A DNA stretch of 64,000 nucleotides from Tricholoma matsutake. Its lineage: Eukaryota > Basidiomycota > Agaricomycetes > Agaricales > Tricholomataceae. Of the stretch, positions 48,730 through 60,477 are shown in pieces (the first letter of the stretch is position 1; each line of letters opens with the position of its first letter). The stretch covers positions 6,820,001-6,884,000 of the forward strand of contig AP026546.1 in NCBI GenBank assembly GCA_026075535.2, written 5' to 3'. The notes beneath the pieces are model-generated. The model saw only the letters and a program-made list of their open reading frames with translations, was not told the DNA's origin and ran no database searches. The translations under genes and the position numbers were made by a program.

Positions 48730-50352
48730 TAGTGTTCAAGGGTCCAGTCCATAAGACCAGGAAAAGACTGGACCCTTAAATAAACTTAACCATAAGAGAC
48801 CAAACCGTTGGTCTCGGTTCACCCCATATTTGGGTCAGTTCAGTTGTCAGTTGATCACTTTTGTAAACTCACAAAAACCGATGTAAGACCAGTTTCAACC
48901 AGTCTTAACCAGTCTTTTAGACATGTTTATACCACTAGATATATAGTATAAGTTGGTACAAAATACAGGAATAAAAGTATATGCTATGACAATTTATAGT
49001 ATATGTACATGAAGTAGAACAAGCCCAGGGGAAAAGGAGTCATTTGGGTGGGTACTTATATACCCTGTGGCTGCGCATGGACCATGTGGTCATGTTTGTG
49101 CTCCCAAAAACAAAGTGGCACCATTTGCCAAATGACTTTCCATGTCTACCACCACAACATCAATCATGCCGCATCACCACCCTGGTCTGCAACCACAACC
49201 ATGCAAACTAATGAACACAAAGTAAGGGGCCCAAACAATGCTAGTTTATCGTTTGGGCCCCCTAGGGTATGTTTTTATAGTTTATTTCTTCTTTCTTTTA
49301 CTAACTACCTGTCTTACTTCATTTTTAGATTTTTGCATCTTGATAACGACACTGGCACCTGCAAAGTGGGCCCAGATGATGCTCATTGTCGTTTGGGCCT
49401 CATGGCATGTTTTTTTATATCTGATTTATTTCTTTTACTAACTTACTTTTGATAAAGACAGCTCCCACCTAACAACAGACACACCCATGCCCTCTCCTTC
49501 CCCTCCTCATGCCCTATGCTGCCGCTGCGAGCCTCTGCTCACAGGGTGGCAACGGGTTCTGTTCTTACACAGCAACGGCCACCAAGCCCCACCCTCCCAC
49601 CAGCAATGTTGGCCACCACCACTGCCACATCACAAGCACTACCAACCACTGCTCGTAGGGGGAATTGGAGGTGCTGACGACAATGGTAGCCATGAACGGG
49701 GGACAACAAACAGCCAGGACAACAAACTGCGGGTATGGCTGCGACAATGAACTCCCGCGACAATGAACAGCCATGCCAACAAATGCCAGGGAGGATGAAT
49801 GACAGGGAGTACAAATGCTGGGTACAACAAATAGCAGGGATGAATGCTGGGGATGACAACAGGTGGCAGAGACAATGAACACGACGACGATGAACACAGG
49901 GGATGACAAACACCAGGGATGACAAACACCAGGGATGACAAACACCAGGGATGACAAACACCAGGGATGACAAACACCGGGGACGACGACATGCAGGAAT
50001 GCAGGACCCCCACCCTCGCTACAAACACGAGATGGTGGGGCCATTTCTTTTTTCTATTTCATTTTCTATTTTGTTTTTCATTTTCATTTTCATTCTCATA
50101 CACCACAGCTGCAAGCAACTGCTCGCAGGGTGTAAATGTAGTTAGTATATAATAGAATTAAGCTATACTCGAAAAAACACCAGTAAGACCAGTTAAAACC
50201 AGTCTTTTGGAGGCAACCGAACCAAATAGGACTGGTCCTATCTGGTTCGGTTGCGGTCTTGGTGAGCTGGGCATCAAGATGGACCGGTCTCGGTCCATGG
50301 TTGACCCCCTCAGAGGTCAAAAAACTGGACTGAACTGGACCCTTATACACTA
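48730..50352 (+). mobile_element. Non-autonomous TIR element D (1.6 kb)
   Basis: Ends TAGTGTTCAAGGGTCCAG and CTGGACCCTTATACACTA, flanked by a perfect 8-bp duplication TCTGCACA (48722-48729, 50353-50360) in copia-3 integrase. Shares its 1.3-kb right part with element B. Contains hairpins (49,523; 50,113) and a 16-bp tandem repeat at 49903-49982. Non-coding. Confidence 0.9.
49903..49982 (+). repeat. Five tandem copies of a 16-bp unit
   Basis: ATGACAAACACCAGGG repeats exactly at 49903, 49919, 49935 and 49951, with a fifth unit from 49967 ending CACCGGGG. It is a recent slippage product inside element D. Confidence 0.95.
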
Positions 50353-52363
50353 TCTGCACATATAGGCTGTGTCAAGCAAATGCATAGAACACTAATGGCT
50401 AAAGCATGCACAATGTGAATTTATGCAGGACTGCCCTCTTATCTGTGGGACGAATTCCACCTCATGGCTGCTCATTTACATGCCAAGACTACAACACATT
50501 CCCTTGCAGGCCTAACACCTTGGGAATTATGGTATGAGAGAAAACCTGACTACTCTTACCTTCGTGAAATTGGATGCAGGGCATTTGTGCTTATCCCCAA
50601 GAAAGATAATCCCAAGATTTATGAGTGGTCAATTGAATGTGTCTTGGTAGGTTATGACCTGAAATTGAAGTCATGTCAATGTTATGACCGTGCCACGCAT
50701 AAGGTCCATAGCTCATATCATGTCAGATTCCTTGAGAGCCATGATGGCCATTTACTGCCCCCTTCCACCATGTTACAGGAGGATGGAAATATTGAATCCA
50801 TTGGGAGCTGACCCCCCTTCCTGGGTCCCATTTTACAAAATGATGATGATGAGTTTGTTCATGATTCCGTTGTCCCTGATACGCATTCTCATAACACTGC
50901 CCCACCGGTACCACCACCAGCCCAGTCAATATGTCGGTCAACCTGCATGATGATACCCACTGAGAAGAGTCCTAATGGTGGCCCTGCAGTTACCAGAACT
51001 GCTGCTGCCATGTGTGACTCTCTGGAAAGTGCTGCTCAGATCAAGGAGGCATGGTGGGAATGTCAGGCTGCACTTGTTGCTGCTAGATCAGACCATGTCC
51101 CAAATCAGTCCACTGATCATGATTGTGATGTCATGGAAGAACTTTGCCAATCATTTCATAATCTTGATCTGGGCAATCAGGCACATCAACTTCAGGCCCT
51201 GATCTTGGAAATGGCAGATTTTGATCTGAAGTCACTTCAATTTGAGGATGAGCTGAAAACTTGGGATGAGGCCAAGAACTCAGCCAATGCAGTGCATTGG
51301 GAACATGAATACTGCGATGAATTGAACTCATTAAAGGAGATGGGAGTCTATAAGTTGATACCTCAGTCCGAGGTCCCACCAGGGAAGCATATTAGACATG
51401 GGAAACCTGTCTTCCATATCAAGCGTGATGAGGTGGGCACCGCTATCAGGTGGAAGGTGCGCCTTGTTTTCAGAGGTCATGAGCAGATTTATGGCAAGGA
51501 TTACACTAAAACCACCTCACCGACTGCACACATGGAATCTTGGTGAATTCTCCTACACATCACCGCCTCTCTCAGATGGGATGCACAACAAATAGATATA
51601 AAAACTGCTTTTCTCTATGGCTTACTCCTGGATGACAAAATTCAATATATGCAGCAGCCTACAGGATTCGAGGAGCCAGGCAAGGAGGACTGGGTCTGGC
51701 AGCTCCAGTGTGGCCTGTACAATATGAAGCAGAGTGGACATATTTGGAATCAAACTCTCAATGCACAAATGCTCAATTGGGGATTCACCCATCTTTCTTG
51801 TGAATCCTGTATCTATTACTGCAAAACCAACACTGGTACGATAATTGCTGCTGTCCACATTGACAATTATTTAGCCATCATGGACTATATCCGAATTGGG
51901 AATAGCACACTTTATTATGGGTATTGCTGTCACCTGGGACCGGGACACACATTCCATAGCGCTCTCACAAACTGCACTTATTGACAAACCTGTGGAACAA
52001 TTTGGTCAAAAGGATGCTCACCCAGCTTCTGCTCCCCTAGAGCCTGGTTCAAAACTACAACACCCTGATCAGCAAACCATGTCGCTGGATGCCAGGAATG
52101 CTCTTGCCAAACTCCCTTACCGCTCTCTTATTGGATGTTTGCTTTATTTGGCAATATCTACTCATCCTGATATTTTGTATGCAGTACAACAGCTCTCTCA
52201 GTATCTCTACTCGTACTCACTTGAGCACTGGAATGCCGCTATATGGCTGGTTCTATACCTAAAGGGAACCAGAGACCTGAAGCTTCATCTGGGTGGTCAT
52301 CTTCCAATTATCTTGCATGCTTATAGTGACTCCAACTGGGCTAATTGCCTAGACACTCATCAT
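50353..52363 (+). pseudogene. Copia-3: integrase C-terminus, RT and RNase H start
   Basis: Integrase end (HLMAAHLHAKTTTHSLAG, PWELWYERKPDYSYLREIGC), then RT (GVYKLIPQSEVPPGKHIRHG; VFRGHEQIYGKDYTKTTSPT; TAFLYGLLLDDKIQYMQQPT; AAVHIDNYLAIMD), then KLPYRSLIGCLLYLAISTHP and the RNase H start SDSNWANCLDTHH. The RT motif expected as VDD reads IDN. Stops and frame changes interrupt it (for instance after AHMESW). Element E follows. Confidence 0.85.
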
Positions 52364-53842
52364 TAGTGTTTTAAGGTTTGGTTTGGTCCGGTTTTTTGAC
52401 CCCAAGTGGGTTAACTGGTCCAGACCACAAGCCCAAGTGACGTAGACCATAACCAAACCAATAGGACCAGTCCTAACCAGTTTGGTTATGGTCCAAAAAC
52501 TGGTTTTAACTGGTTTTCCCCCATTTTTTCACAGCTAACTAATAATTATGTATGCAAAATAAAATAAATACATAAGCATCCTGTGAGCAGATGCTCACAG
52601 CGATGCAGTATAGCTTTGAATGAAAAATTGAAAAAGAAAAAGAAAGTGAAAAGAAATAGCCCCACCATCTTGCATTTGTAGCAAGGGTGTGGACTGCCAT
52701 TGTGTCGTCCCTGTGTCGCATCCCTGCCATTTGTTGTCCCTGCCATTTTGTCATCATTGTCCATACTGTTTTGTTGTTGTTGTCCCTGTTGTTCATTGTC
52801 CCTGTGTTGTGTCCCCGCCATTCATTGTCCCTGCATTGCGTTGTTGTCATCCCTGCCATTTTGTCATCGTCCTCCATACTGTTTCATTGTTGTCATCCCT
52901 GCCATTTGTTGTTGTTGTCCCTGTTGTGTCGTTGTCATCGTCCATGCCATTTCATTGTTGTTGTCCCTGCCATTTGTCGTCCCCACCCTTCATCATCCCT
53001 ACCCTTTGTCATCCCAGCTGTTCATTGTCCTCCATGTTCATTGTCCCCGCCATTCATCATTGGTCATACATTGTCCTGATTCCCATTGTCATTAGCACCT
53101 CCATATCCCCCTACGAGCAGTGGCTCACAGATGGGGTGGTGGTGCTGTGTGACATGGTCATCATCCAGGAAAGGGCCCATTGCCACCCTGCAAGCAGAGG
53201 CTTGCAGTGGCAGCGCAGGGCTTGCATGTGTCAAGTGGTGGGTGGGCAACATTATAGTTAAGATGCAAGAACCTAAAAGAAAAATATTTAGTTAGTAAAA
53301 GAAATAACTCAATATGAAAGACTTACACTGGGGCCCAAACAATGACTAGCATCGTTCAGGCCCCCTGCCTTGCATTTGTTTGTTTGGGTGGTGGTGCAGG
53401 TGTCATTCATGGTGAGTGCAGACAGAAGCATGGGTCAACGAGTGGGGTGGTATTGTAAACAAACATGTCAATGTGTGATGCAATGTGACAAACACGTCAA
53501 TGCATGTGTTCATTTACTGTGAACAAACATGTACAACTACAGTAACATATATAAACCCCACCCATTCTCATGCCATCCCCCCTTGTAGTTAATGTATTGT
53601 ATATCCTATGTACATTAGTTTAGTGTTCTCTAGAGTATATAATTCAACTGTACAAAGACCAGTTGTAACCAGTTTAAGCCGGTTTTACAATGGTCTTCAA
53701 ATATTTTCAAAAGTTGTTAACCATTAACCGAACTGCGGTTTCAGTTACTAACTATTTTCAGAAAGTTGGACCAGACTGAAGCATGGACCGTGGTTTGGTC
53801 CAGTTTGGTCCTTGGTTCAATCAACTGGACCTTAAAACACTA
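52364..53842 (-). mobile_element. Non-autonomous TIR element E (1.5 kb)
   Basis: Ends TAGTGTTTTAAGGTTTGG and CTGGACCTTAAAACACTA, flanked by a perfect 8-bp duplication CTCATCAT (52356-52363, 53843-53850) in copia-3 RNase H. Inverse in internal order to C and D. A pyrimidine-rich degenerate repeat (TGTCCCTGCCATTTGTTG type) fills 52,690-53,080. Hairpin CTGTGAGCAGATGCTCACAG at about 52,581. Non-coding; long ORFs here are repeat artefacts. Confidence 0.9.
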
Positions 53843-54302
53843 CTCATCATAGTGTTGGGGGTTACATATGCTCCCTTGATTCGGGTGCGGTATCTTGGGC
53901 AGCACAAAAACAGAAGGTTGTGGCAGCATCTACTTGCAAGGCGGAATACATTGCAGCATTTGAAAGTGCAAAGGAATGTATATGGTTGCATACCCTACTA
54001 CATGCAATTGACTTTCATCAAAATTTCCCTACCACTATTTTTTGCGACAACAACACTACCAAGACTTTATCCAAGGACCCATTACTTCACTCTCACATTA
54101 AGCACGTCGACATTAAATATCATTTCCTGTGGGAGCACATCCAATCAGACAACCTCACTCTTGATTACGTCAACACTCATGATAATATTGCTGACATGTT
54201 TACAAAGGCCTTGGACCCTAAACAATTCATCTTTCTTCAAAACTATCTTGGACTACATTAATGTGATTCCATGCGAGGAGGAGTATTCACAGTGAGGAGG
54301 AG
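53843..54302 (+). pseudogene. Copia-3 RNase H end and polypurine tract
   Basis: Reads QKQKVVAASTCKAEYIAAFE, IFCDNNTTKTLSKDPLLHSH, HVDIKYHFLWEHIQSDNLTL, DNIADMFTKALDPKQFIFLQ and a stop at 54,259-54,261, the ordinary end of copia pol. GCGAGGAGGAGT and GTGAGGAGGAG purine tracts precede the LTR. Confidence 0.85.
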
Positions 54303-54652
54303 TGTTGAAATTGCACCATGAGTCTCACTTTTGATGTGTCTGATGCATGTGCTATTTTTAGCATTTCCTTTGATATGTGTGGTTGATCCATGGCACAGTT
54401 CCCCCTTGTCTCATTTTAATTCATACCCATCCTTTGTTACACAGAACACATATATATATGCTCGGTAGTTACATTACCACCTCAGTCACTTATACAGAGA
54501 CTGAGGTGAGCTTCATTAGTTACCTATTTATTGATCCATACTTACTGTACCTGCAGCACGATCTTGATTGTACTAAGTACAGTACACATTAATAAAGTCA
54601 CTTATACAGAGACTGAGCACAATCTTGATTGTATTAGGATCCACTTTCTACA
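54303..54652 (+). repeat. Copia-3 3' LTR (350 bp)
   Basis: TGTTGAAATTGCACC to CCACTTTCTACA. Compared with its own 5' LTR (60189-60477, 289 bp) it has about 60 extra bases, due to a second CTTATACAGAGACTGAG block at 54601-54617. Flank ACATG (54653-54657) is the reverse complement of CATGT next to the 5' LTR. Confidence 0.9.
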
Positions 54653-57600
54653 ACATGGAGTCTAGTGGAGGCCCAGGGAATTCCAAAGGTATGTGAATTG
54701 CTTGACATCTAAGGCCTTGGTGAACATGTCAGTGACATTTTTGTGAGTGTTCACATAGGTCAGACGTAGCTTGTCCAATTGGATGTGTTCACAGAGGAAA
54801 TGGTACTTGATGTCAACATGTTTAGCACAGGAATGGAGGAGAGGGTCTTCAGATAAAGATTTGGTGGCAGAGTTATCACAGTAGATAACTGTCGGGGATA
54901 ATTGCCAGTAGTTAACAGAGTCAAGTAGTGTATGCAACCAAATGCATTCTTTAGCAGTTTTGAATGTGGCAACATACTCTGCCTCACATGAGGAGGTGGC
55001 GACTACCTTTTGCTTGTGTGCAGTCCAAGACACAACACCAGAACTGAGGGAGCATATGTATCTCCTAACACTGCAGCATGTGTCTGTTAGGAAACAGCCC
55101 CATTACCTAATAATATTTTATTTTATTTTATTATGTTGAATTATGCTACATTACACTAAATGATGCTACACTTTGATAGCATGAGAATTTTATTTTGCAC
55201 ACATCAATATGTATGTGCATGTATGAGCACGTTGGTAACAACAATGTACAATATATGTAACATAGTATATAAACCTTAAATATACACCTAGGGGACTGCA
55301 GTTGTGTTCTCTTAGGTATTCCACCTACACTTGTGGTGTGAAACGCCTTTCTCAACAAACTCATCTATTAATAACCCTTGCATCAAAACCATCAATTCCC
55401 CCATCACATGTGTGCATCACGCCCCCTTCTTGTAGAGAGAACCCTCACAGTCTTAGCTAGCAGATAGTGGGTGTCACCCTAACAGTGTCAAGGCAGTTGG
55501 CCCAGTCAGAATCACTAAAAGCATGGAGGGTGAGAGGGCAATTCCCTCCAAGGTAGAGTTGGAGGTCCCTCATTCCCTTTAAATAGCACACCAACCTGAT
55601 AGTGGCTGCCCAGTGATCAAAGGAGTAGCAATCAAGGTATTGAGATAATTGTTGAACTGCATAAGAAATATCTGGATGAGTGGATATTGCCAGGTAGAGC
55701 AGGCAGCCAACAAGAGATCGATATGATAGTTTGCTAAGTTGTAGTTGATTATCGTCAGATAGCAATTGCTTGTCAGGGCAACAAAGCTTAGATCCAGGCT
55801 CAAGAGGGGCAGATATTGGGTGAGTGTCTTTCTGGCCAAACTGATGATTTTGTCTATAAGTGCAGTTTGTGAGAGCGTGACTGTGCACTTAATTCTGTCC
55901 CAGGTAACGGCAATTCCAATGATGAAGCGTACAGTGCCTAGGTCAGAAATAGTCCACACCTTGCACATTTGATCCTTGAAGCATTCACTCTCAGCTGAAG
56001 AGTCTGCAATAGAAAGGAAATCATTGATGTGAACAGCTGCAATGATAATTCCTGAATCAACCCTGTGGTAGTATATGCAGGACTCACAGGATAAATGGGT
56101 AAAGCCTCAGTCAATCATCTGTGCATTCAGTGTCTGATTCCATATATGCCCACTCTGTTTCATACCATATAATCCTCATTGAAGTTGCCACACCCAATCT
56201 TCTTTCCCAGGCTCCTCAAAACCATTGGGTTGTTGCATATATTGCACTTCCTTGTCGGGTAGTAGGCCATAGAGAAATGCTATTTTTATGTCGATCTGTT
56301 GGGTGTCCCAGCCTAGAGAAGTGGTGATGTGCAATAAAATCCTCCAAGATTCCATGTGTGCAATCAGTGAGGTAGTTTTAGTGTAATCCTTTCCATAAAT
56401 TTGTTCAAAACCTTTGAATACCAGGTGTACCTTCCATCAAACTGCTTTCCCCATCTCATCTCATTTAATGTGGAAAACCAGTTTTCCTTTTTGGATCTGC
56501 TTTCCTTGGGGTACCTCGTCCTGTGGGATAAGTTTATAGATGCCCATATCTTTTAATGATTTGAGCTCATCCAGGTAACCCTACTTCTCAGCATCAGCAG
56601 TATTCTTCGCCTCTTCCCATGTTTTGTGTTCATCCTGAAATTGAAGGGATTTGGGATTGAAGTCCATCATTTCTGTGATCATGGCCTGAAGTTTGTGTGC
56701 CTGGTCACCAAGATCGATGTCATGGAGGGATTGGCATAGATCTGTAATGACATCATGATCATGATCGACTGCTGTACAATTGACATTGGTCACAAAATTC
56801 TGAACCCAATCAGAATTGAGCACTTGTGCTGCTGTGGTAGCAGCCCTGTGATCTCGTTGTGTCTCCTTGAGTCAAGTGGTGCTTTCACAAGATTCTTGAA
56901 CTGCAATTTTGGTTCTGGTGGGGGCCAATTGTCCATTTGAGTTCTTCTCTGTGGGTATTTGTATATGGGTTGAACATCGCAGCAGTGGTAGGATTTGGGG
57001 TTCCTCTATGCTGGAGGGATTATCATCATTTATAGTAGGGGCATGTGGAAATTCAGCATTGTCATCATTATTGCTCAGTAGTGGTGTGTAGGTGCACTTG
57101 TCTATAGCTGGTTCGTCAAGGGATACATTGTGGTCTGGGATGGAGGTTGTGGGTGGACTATGGCCATCTTGACTTTTGAGGAACTTGACATGGTAGGAAC
57201 TATGCACCATTTCCTGTAGTGCGATTATAACACCAGTATGCCTTTGACACTGGCTCATATCCTATTAGCACACATTCAATAGATTGTTCAAAGATCTTTG
57301 GGTTGTCCTTTTTGGGGATGAGGATAAAAGCACAGCAACCAATTTCATGCATGTATGAGTAATCAGGGCTGCATCCATGCCATAACTCCCAAGGTGTACA
57401 TCCCTGTAGTGAGCACATTGTAGTTTTGGTGTGTAAGTGAGATGCCATTAGATAAAACTCATCCCAGAGGAAAGTTGGTAGTCTTGAGTAGATCCACATG
57501 GTATAGGCCTTAGCCATAAGTGTGCAGTGCATGTGCCCAACCTGCCCAATGTGTGTGGAGGTATATGGAGCAGTGAAACATTGTTCAATTCCTTGAGTTT

Positions 57601-57771
57601 TAAGCCAGGCTTCCATCTTGTGTGACTTCAATTCTCTGTTATCGGTGATGATGTAAGTCCCCACTTCAAGTCCTGTCTTGTTTTCCCAGGCAAGTTCCCA
57701 AGCTTTCAATTCTGAGAAAGAATTATCTTTGTTATGCAAGGGTATTGACCAAGGAAAAGATGTGTAATTGT
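54653..57771 (-). pseudogene. Copia-2 3' part: integrase, RT, RNase H (inverted)
   Basis: Minus strand from 57,771: TSFPWSIPLHNKDNSFSELK, KSHKMEAWLKTQGIEQCF, PWELWHGCSPDYSYMHEIGC, RT (HINDFLSIAD in place of HVDDFL; VWTISDLGTVRFIIGIAVTW), RNase H (LYLGGNCPLTLHAFSDSDWA), then the end ADMFTKAL-type NVTDMFTKALDVKQFTYLWN and a stop near 54,662. Continues exactly the reading that stops at 45,666. Split near 55,085-55,484 by a solo LTR. It has multiple stops and frame shifts. Confidence 0.85.
55085..55484. repeat. Solo LTR of another family inserted in copia-2 RNase H
   Basis: TGTTAGGAAACAGCCC at the left and CACCCTAACA at the right give TG...CA ends with a 7-bp terminal inversion (TGTTAGG/CCTAACA). 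A perfect 5-bp duplication GTGTC flanks it (55080-55084, 55485-55489). Removing it restores the copia RNase H frame. A TATATAAACC box lies near 55,267. No coding sequence and no second LTR, hence solo; it does not resemble the other LTRs of the window. Confidence 0.85.
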
Positions 57772-59395
57772 TAGTGTTTGAAGGTCCGGTTTGGTCCAGT
57801 TTTTTTTACCTTTTTGAGATGAACCAGAACTGGAACCAGTTATACAATCTCAACAACTCTGACATAACCAGACCAGACTGCAATGGACCGGTCCATTGCA
57901 GTTCTTGTTGGTTTCACAACCAGTTTGAACCTAGTTCAGTTCAACCTAGTCTACAACTGGTTCAAACTGACCTTTTGCATAGTTGATGTGTAGAGAATAT
58001 ACAAGAAAACTACTACTTCTACCCATATGAAACCCCCACTATTCAAGATCTTGATATTACAAAAGAATGGGCAAACGCTAGCCTGTCGTCTCATCAGGAC
58101 CTTCAAATGACACTACAATAGAGTTAAAGTAAGGCCAAGATCATATCAAAACAATAAGAACTCACCAAGATATCAACACCCATCTAAAACCCCCCTACTG
58201 AACAAGATCTTGATATTAAGAAAGAACAAACAAATGCTAGCTTCTCATCTCATTGGGACCTTCAAACGACACTACAGTAGAGTGAAAATAAGTGTAAGAT
58301 CATATAAAACAAATAAGTATACTCACCAAGATATCAGCTCCCTATCTAAAGCCCCCCTACTGAATGAAATCTTGATATTACAAAATAGCAGACAAACCTG
58401 AGCCTCTTGTCTCATCAGAACCTTCAAATGACACTACAGTAGAGTTAAAATAAGTGTAAGATCATACAAAACAAATAAGAACTCACTGAGATATCAAGTG
58501 CCCATATAGACCCTACTAAACAAGATACTGATATTGCAAGAGAACAGACAAATGCGGGGTTCTCATCTTATAAGTACCTTCAAACGACACTACAGTAGAG
58601 TTAGAATAAGTATAAGATTATCTGAAACATATGTGAACTCACTAAGGTATCAAGTACCAATCCAACCCCCCTTACTAAACAAGATATGGACATTACAAAA
58701 GAATGGACAAATGCTGGGCTCTCGTCTCATCGATACCTTCAAATGACACTACATTAGAGTTAGAATAAGTATAAGATCATGTAAAACAGACAATTACTCA
58801 CCAAGATCTCAAGTACCTATATCATACCCCTTACTGAACAAGATGCTGACATTGTGAAACATCGGATAAACACCAGGCCCTTGTCTTATTGTGACCTTAA
58901 AGCAACACCAAAATAGAGTTAAAATGAGTATAAGATTATATGAAACAAAGGAACTCATTGAGATATCAAGTGCCCATCTAAACCCCCCTACTAAACAAGA
59001 TACTGACATTGTGAAAGATCAAATAAATGCAAGCCTCTCGTCTCATTGAGATCTTAAAATGACACCAAAATAGAGTTAAAATAAGTATAAGATCATGTCA
59101 AATGGATAGGAATTCACCAAGATCTCAACCCTTCATCTCACTGATCAAGACAAAGCCATTGCAAAAGAACAGTTCTTGTAGTTGACCAGAGCCAAGTTGG
59201 AGTACAACTGGAGTCAATAAAGACTGCTCTTGGACCGGTCACAACCGGTTTTTGTCAGTTTGCAAGATGATTATATTTTACACAACCGCAACCGGTTGCC
59301 TCTGAAATCTTGATGGACTGAAACCGATGGTCCGGTTCTTTTTGGTTGGGTCCAGTTCAGTTTCAGTTTTTTTCTGGTTCAACCTTCAAACACTA
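57772..59395 (-). mobile_element. TIR element G, inverted copy of F
   Basis: Same family as F in opposite orientation, with the 159-bp tandem array at about 58,000-59,120. Left flank GTAATTGT (57764-57771) is the reverse complement of ACAATTAC and matches F's left flank ACGATTAC with one transition; right flank CTTAGAGC (59396-59403) is the exact reverse complement of F's right flank GCTCTAAG. The pair F/G thus shares two duplications in swapped combination. Confidence 0.9.
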
Positions 59396-60188
59396 CTTAG
59401 AGCCATATAGAGCTTTGATAGAGGAAGCAGCAATGTCTCAAGAAATAATGGAGTGGGCATGGGGAACATTGTCACTAAGGGAATTGAGGAGAGCGATGCA
59501 GCAGAGGAGGTCAGCTTTTATGTCACCCATGGCAAAGGCGCATTCTATTAACACACAAATTTTTTCTGCTGTCTTGGGGAGTGGCATGTCCTTTGTGCAT
59601 TGAATGGAAAGTGCTTGTTGTAGAAGCTGAACCTGGCGAACCAGCCCTTCCTTCTGATGGCAGTCCTGAAGAATCTTCCAATTGACCTCAGGGCCCTTCT
59701 TCATGTCCAGGAATTGTCATTCAGAGGAAGAGACACTGGACACAATGAAAGCATATGCAAGGTGGGAATTTGTCCTCCAGTTGGCAAGCCCACGGAGCTC
59801 AGTAGGGGTGGGCTCAGGTATATCACCCATAACATACTTGTAAAGGCTGTTTAAAGATAGAGCAATAATGATTTCCTTGCACCATTCTTTGTAATTAGAT
59901 TTGAGTTTGTTGAGCTTCTCCCCAGTGTATTGTATGGAAAGTTTGATAAGAGAAATGGATGGGGGGTCGATAGTATCAGTGCCCATGGTAGAAAATCAAT
60001 GGTTAGTGGACAATGAATTGTCAAAGGGAGAACATGATGGTAGACAAGCAGGGTTTGTGAAAGACAAAGGGCTGATCCAAGATCACAGTGATCGGGGAAA
60101 TGGATCAAAAAAATATGTTGTAGTGGGATGTCGAGTGGCTAGGATACTTTCTTCCATTGTTCAAAAATGACAGGAGTGGCCCATAACC
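59396..60188 (-). pseudogene. Copia-3 gag N-terminus and leader (inverted)
   Basis: Gag starts at 59986 (MGTDTIDPPSISLIKLS) and reads LNKLKSNYKEWCKEIIIALS, LRGLANWRTNSHLAYAFIVS, then an in-frame TGA after SSSE and continues QFLDMKKGPEVNWKILQDCH to KALYGSK at element G. About 200 bp of leader separates it from the 5' LTR. The downstream half of this gene is at 47,274 in the plus orientation. Confidence 0.8.
60178..60188 (-). promoter_or_regulatory. Copia-3 primer-binding site, half-tRNA type
   Basis: Immediately inside the 5' LTR the minus strand reads GGTTATGGGCC. This nearly complements the anticodon-stem region of eukaryotic initiator tRNA-Met (GGCTCATAACC, one mismatch). Copia-type elements are known to prime from a cleaved initiator tRNA at this internal region; the assignment here is inferred from the match alone. 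Confidence 0.5.
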
Positions 60189-60477
60189 TGTAGAAAGTGG
60201 ATCCTAGTACAATCAAGATCATGCTGCAGGTACAGTAAGTATGGATCAATAAATAGGTAACTAATGAAGCTCACCTCAGTCTCTGTATAAGTGACTGAGG
60301 TGGTAATGTAACTACCAAGCATATATATATGTGTTCTGTGTAACAAAGGACAGGAATGAATAAAAACGAGACAAGGGGGAACTGTGCCACAGATCGACCA
60401 TGCATATCAAAGGAAATGCTAAAAATAGCACATGCATCAAACACATCAAAAGCGAGACTCACGGTGCAATTTCAACA
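60189..60477 (-). repeat. Copia-3 5' LTR
   Basis: A 289-bp LTR on the minus strand, TGTTGAAATTG (60477) to CTTTCTACA (60189). The flank CATGT (60478-60482) matches the ACATG beside the 3' LTR 5.8 kb away, giving a 5-bp target duplication. It contains the CCTCAGTC (60274-60281) / GACTGAGG (60293-60300) inverted repeat. Confidence 0.9.

Noticed and set aside
52687..53261. Three overlapping ORFs of 130-190 codons in element E
   Set aside because: All arise from the TGTCCCTGCCATT-type repeat; Cys/His/Pro/Val repeats in every frame show this is not coding.
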